Assembly (NCBI GenBank): GCA_019416425.1
Contig: DXXK01000068.1
Span: 1 to 24,428 of the forward strand
Direction of reading: 5' to 3'
Source: Bacteroidales bacterium
GTDB taxonomy: Bacteria > Bacteroidota > Bacteroidia > Bacteroidales > Muribaculaceae
DNA: 24,428 nt
Under the pieces are notes generated by a model. It worked only from the letters and a program-made list of their open reading frames with translations. It was not told where the DNA came from and did not search any database. The position numbers and the translations under genes are program-made. This document shows, one piece after another, positions 22,918-24,428 of the stretch. Numbering within the stretch: the stretch's first letter is position 1; every line of letters starts with the position of its first letter.

Positions 22918-23526
22918 ATGATAAACGAGCTTGTTCAAAATCTTATTGCCATCAATAATATCACCGAGGGCCAAGAATTGTCCTTTGCGGATGCATTGTC
23001 TATCGTTGAGATTTACGATAAGATGCCGGAACCGAATAATCTGATTGATGAAGCTGAGGAGATGGCTACATACGATATTGATGCTTTGGAAAAGTCCGTC
23101 ATGAAACTCAAAGAGGAATCATGGCGATTTTTGAGTGTCGGTATGCCAATGCTGAAGGAGGTTGATTTCAAGGCTATCGCACAAAACTACTCAGGTACCT
23201 TTTATAATAGGTATCAGAAAGCCGAGAAAGAGTTGACTGCATATTGGAGAGACTACTGCCGACTTAATAACCGGCTTGACTATCTGGATCTCGATTCCCA
23301 GGAATATATAGAGGCAGAAAAACTTTGCGAGGAAGCCAAAGCAGAACATGATGAACGACAAAAGGCGGTTCAGGAATTATATACTGAATATGAGCAAGCC
23401 AACATAGAGAGCGCACCTGTGTTTCGGTTCAGAGCCGATTTTCTGGAGGCTGTCATTGCTCGTTACCATGACATAGCGAGCGCGATACTTGCAGACATCA
23501 AAGGAATCAGGGAGGGTGGCTCATGA
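22918..23526 (+). CDS. Unrecognised protein with coiled-coil middle, first gene of an overlapping pair
   Basis: This product of about 202 residues was not recognised. A TTG-started frame begins at 22897, but the ATG at 22918 (MINELVQNLIAINN) is preferred. It is acidic, without signal peptide or membrane segment. The middle, about residues 95-165, is strongly helical and charged (YQKAEKELTAYWRDYC, EAEKLCEEAKAEHDERQKAV), suggesting a coiled coil. Its stop overlaps the next ATG by four bases (ATGA, 23523-23526), the signature of translational coupling, so the two products probably work together. The gene is AT-richer than the chromosome to the left and lies next to a tRNA, suggesting it belongs to an integrated element. 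No function can be assigned. Confidence 0.75.
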   Translation: MINELVQNLIAINNITEGQELSFADALSIVEIYDKMPEPNNLIDEAEEMATYDIDALEKSVMKLKEESWRFLSVGMPMLKEVDFKAIAQNYSGTFYNRYQKAEKELTAYWRDYCRLNNRLDYLDLDSQEYIEAEKLCEEAKAEHDERQKAVQELYTEYEQANIESAPVFRFRADFLEAVIARYHDIASAILADIKGIREGGS

Positions 23527-23933
23527 AGAAGATTTTGATGAAAGATGCCGAGCAGTTTCGCGATACCGTACCGGCGAAGCTATGCAACTGTCTTTATGAT
23601 GCCTGTAACGAAGTACTGTTTGAATTTACCACTCCTATAATGTTTAGTGTTCACATGAATCTGAGATCAGAGCAGGATTTCTTTCAGCTTATAAAATTCA
23701 AGCAGCTTCATATATGTTATATGGTATATGTTGTGGAGAAATTAATTTCCCCATCTGCACTTGGAAAGGAATGGTCATCGCTGTTCCTGAAACGCTGCGG
23801 CATAAGTCAGACCTACTATAAAAGCCATCGACTTGATGATGCAAGAAGCGATGTCCCGGCTAACATAGAATTTCGTGAAAACATAGATAACGCCATCAAA
23901 ATCTGGGAAGAGATGAGACGCGCCCCACGCTAA
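23523..23933 (+). CDS. Unrecognised protein, coupled to the preceding gene
   Basis: This 136-residue protein overlaps the upstream stop by four bases. No family was recognised with confidence. Visible features are an N-terminal helix (MKKILMKDAEQFRDTV), several Cys residues (LCNCLYDACNEV) and a segment SEQDFFQLIKFKQLHICYMVYVVEKL. That segment faintly recalls part of RteC, the regulator of conjugative-transposon excision, but the length is only about half of RteC and the similarity is slight. The C-terminal part (RENIDNAIKIWEEMRR) is helical. A strong terminator follows. A regulatory or element-related role together with its partner is possible but unproven. Confidence 0.7.
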   Translation: MKKILMKDAEQFRDTVPAKLCNCLYDACNEVLFEFTTPIMFSVHMNLRSEQDFFQLIKFKQLHICYMVYVVEKLISPSALGKEWSSLFLKRCGISQTYYKSHRLDDARSDVPANIEFRENIDNAIKIWEEMRRAPR

Positions 23934-23974
23934 TCACAACTTCAACACAACAGAATTCGATTTTTAAAACTTAA

Positions 23975-24022
23975 AACGCATTATATCGCTGTAAGTCAGC
24001 ATATAGTGCGTTTGCTTTTTTT
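23975..24022 (+). terminator. Strong intrinsic terminator of the overlapping gene pair
   Basis: AACGCATTATAT (23975-23986) pairs with ATATAGTGCGTT (24001-24012), twelve pairs with one G-T. An inner GCTG/CAGC extends the stem. TGC and seven T follow (24016-24022). Confidence 0.92.
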
Positions 24023-24068
24023 ATGTTTCAACACAACCGGCCGACATGGTGCCACATTGAGAAGGCAG

Positions 24069-24076
24069 TAATTTTG
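24069..24076 (+). promoter_or_regulatory. -7 promoter element upstream of the HTH gene
   Basis: TAATTTTG matches the -7 consensus, but no TTTG lies at the usual -33 spacing. Transcription from it would give a leader of about 80 bases before the ATG at 24159. Confidence 0.45.
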
Positions 24077-24158
24077 CAACGGAAACGAAAGGTACTCAAT
24101 GCATGCCAAGAGTACCCGGGTATTTCCAAAAGTATCTACGAAAATCAGACAATAAAAT

Positions 24159-24341
24159 ATGCAAAGAAAACTTCTCACCTCAAAGGAAGCTGCGCAGTAC
24201 CTCGGTATCTCGCTTTCTTTCCTCCGAAAGATGATGATGAACCGCATCATCCCTATGTATAAGCCAAACGGCAAACTCTGTTACTTCGGGTCAAGCCGAA
24301 TTTTCGGTGCATTTGTTAAAACCGGGAGATTAAAGTGTTAA
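24159..24341 (+). CDS. Excisionase-type helix-turn-helix DNA-binding protein
   Basis: This 60-residue protein matches the HTH_17/excisionase family of small MerR-like winged-helix proteins: LTSKEAAQYLGISLSFLRKM forms the recognition helix-turn-helix and NRIIPMYKPNGKLCYF the wing. Such proteins in Bacteroidetes elements bend DNA near attachment sites or regulate excision genes. At 60 residues it is slightly shorter than many relatives (70-100). It follows a terminator and a -7 promoter element, so it begins a new transcript, with another possible gene start 32 bases later. It supports reading the right end of the window as a mobile or once-mobile element. Confidence 0.82.
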   Translation: MQRKLLTSKEAAQYLGISLSFLRKMMMNRIIPMYKPNGKLCYFGSSRIFGAFVKTGRLKC

Positions 24342-24373
24342 AAAATTAGGCATATAGTTTTACGAGACGGAAG

Positions 24374-24428
24374 ATGAAGAAATCACGGTCTCGGACTCCC
24401 CGCATCTGTGAACGGAAGATTTTTACCT
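24374..24428 (+). CDS. Start of a possible gene running off the window
   Basis: An ATG 32 bases after the HTH stop opens a frame with no stop before the window end. The 18 visible residues (MKKSRSRTPRICERKIFT) are basic. Too little is present to name a family, and the frame could close just outside. Spacing suggests co-transcription with the HTH gene. Confidence 0.35.
   Translation, partial: MKKSRSRTPRICERKIFT

Noticed and set aside
24023..24262. 79-codon frame overlapping the HTH gene
   Set aside because: The HTH frame has a clear family match. This frame starts within the T tract of the terminator and shows no domain.

Overview
The window looks like a chromosomal segment of a GC-rich member of the Bacteroidales, with a family such as Muribaculaceae plausible but not shown. 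Three things support this: a SusD-type lipoprotein with surface glycan-binding lipoproteins and a BACON-GH5 enzyme, typical Bacteroidetes forms of MetK, PpiD and Uup, and a repeated promoter pattern TTTG-N19/20-TAnnTTTG (the Bacteroidetes primary-sigma consensus). That pattern is complete, or one base off, in front of the AAA/PD-DEXK gene, metK, ppiD, rplY, the tRNA and the GNAT gene. Its -7 half alone precedes uup and the esterase.

Bases 1-7657 hold part of a polysaccharide utilization locus (PUL): a SusD-like lipoprotein, two large surface lipoproteins that probably bind glycan, and a lipoprotein with two BACON domains and a GH5 glycanase. No SusC/TonB-dependent transporter is visible. Bases 7658-10785 hold xylose isomerase (xylA) after a structured leader and a XylE-type xylose:H+ symporter, ending in a strong terminator. 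A secreted esterase-like alpha/beta hydrolase converges on that terminator from the other strand. Together these suggest outer-surface binding and cutting of a xylose-containing glycan (xyloglucan or xylan), deacylation, uptake of xylose and isomerization to xylulose. Xylulokinase is not in the window.

Bases 11678-13290 hold an AAA-ATPase/PD-(D/E)XK protein common in Bacteroidetes. Bases 13336-21880 hold housekeeping genes: uup (ABC-F), metK behind a leader that resembles a SAM-II riboswitch with a terminator, a PpiD-like periplasmic folding factor, rlmN, rplY (L25/Ctc) and pth. A GNAT acetyltransferase lies convergent to pth and is divergent from a tRNA-Thr(CGT) gene, whose promoter overlaps its own.

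From the tRNA to the window end (22681-24428) the DNA is visibly more AT-rich (about 43% GC in a sampled 60-base line, against about 70% in a sampled xylA line). It carries three GTGTACT repeats, an overlapping pair of unrecognised genes, a strong terminator, a small excisionase-type HTH gene and the start of another reading frame. This looks like the edge of a tRNA-associated integrated element. Its integrase and far end are not in view.
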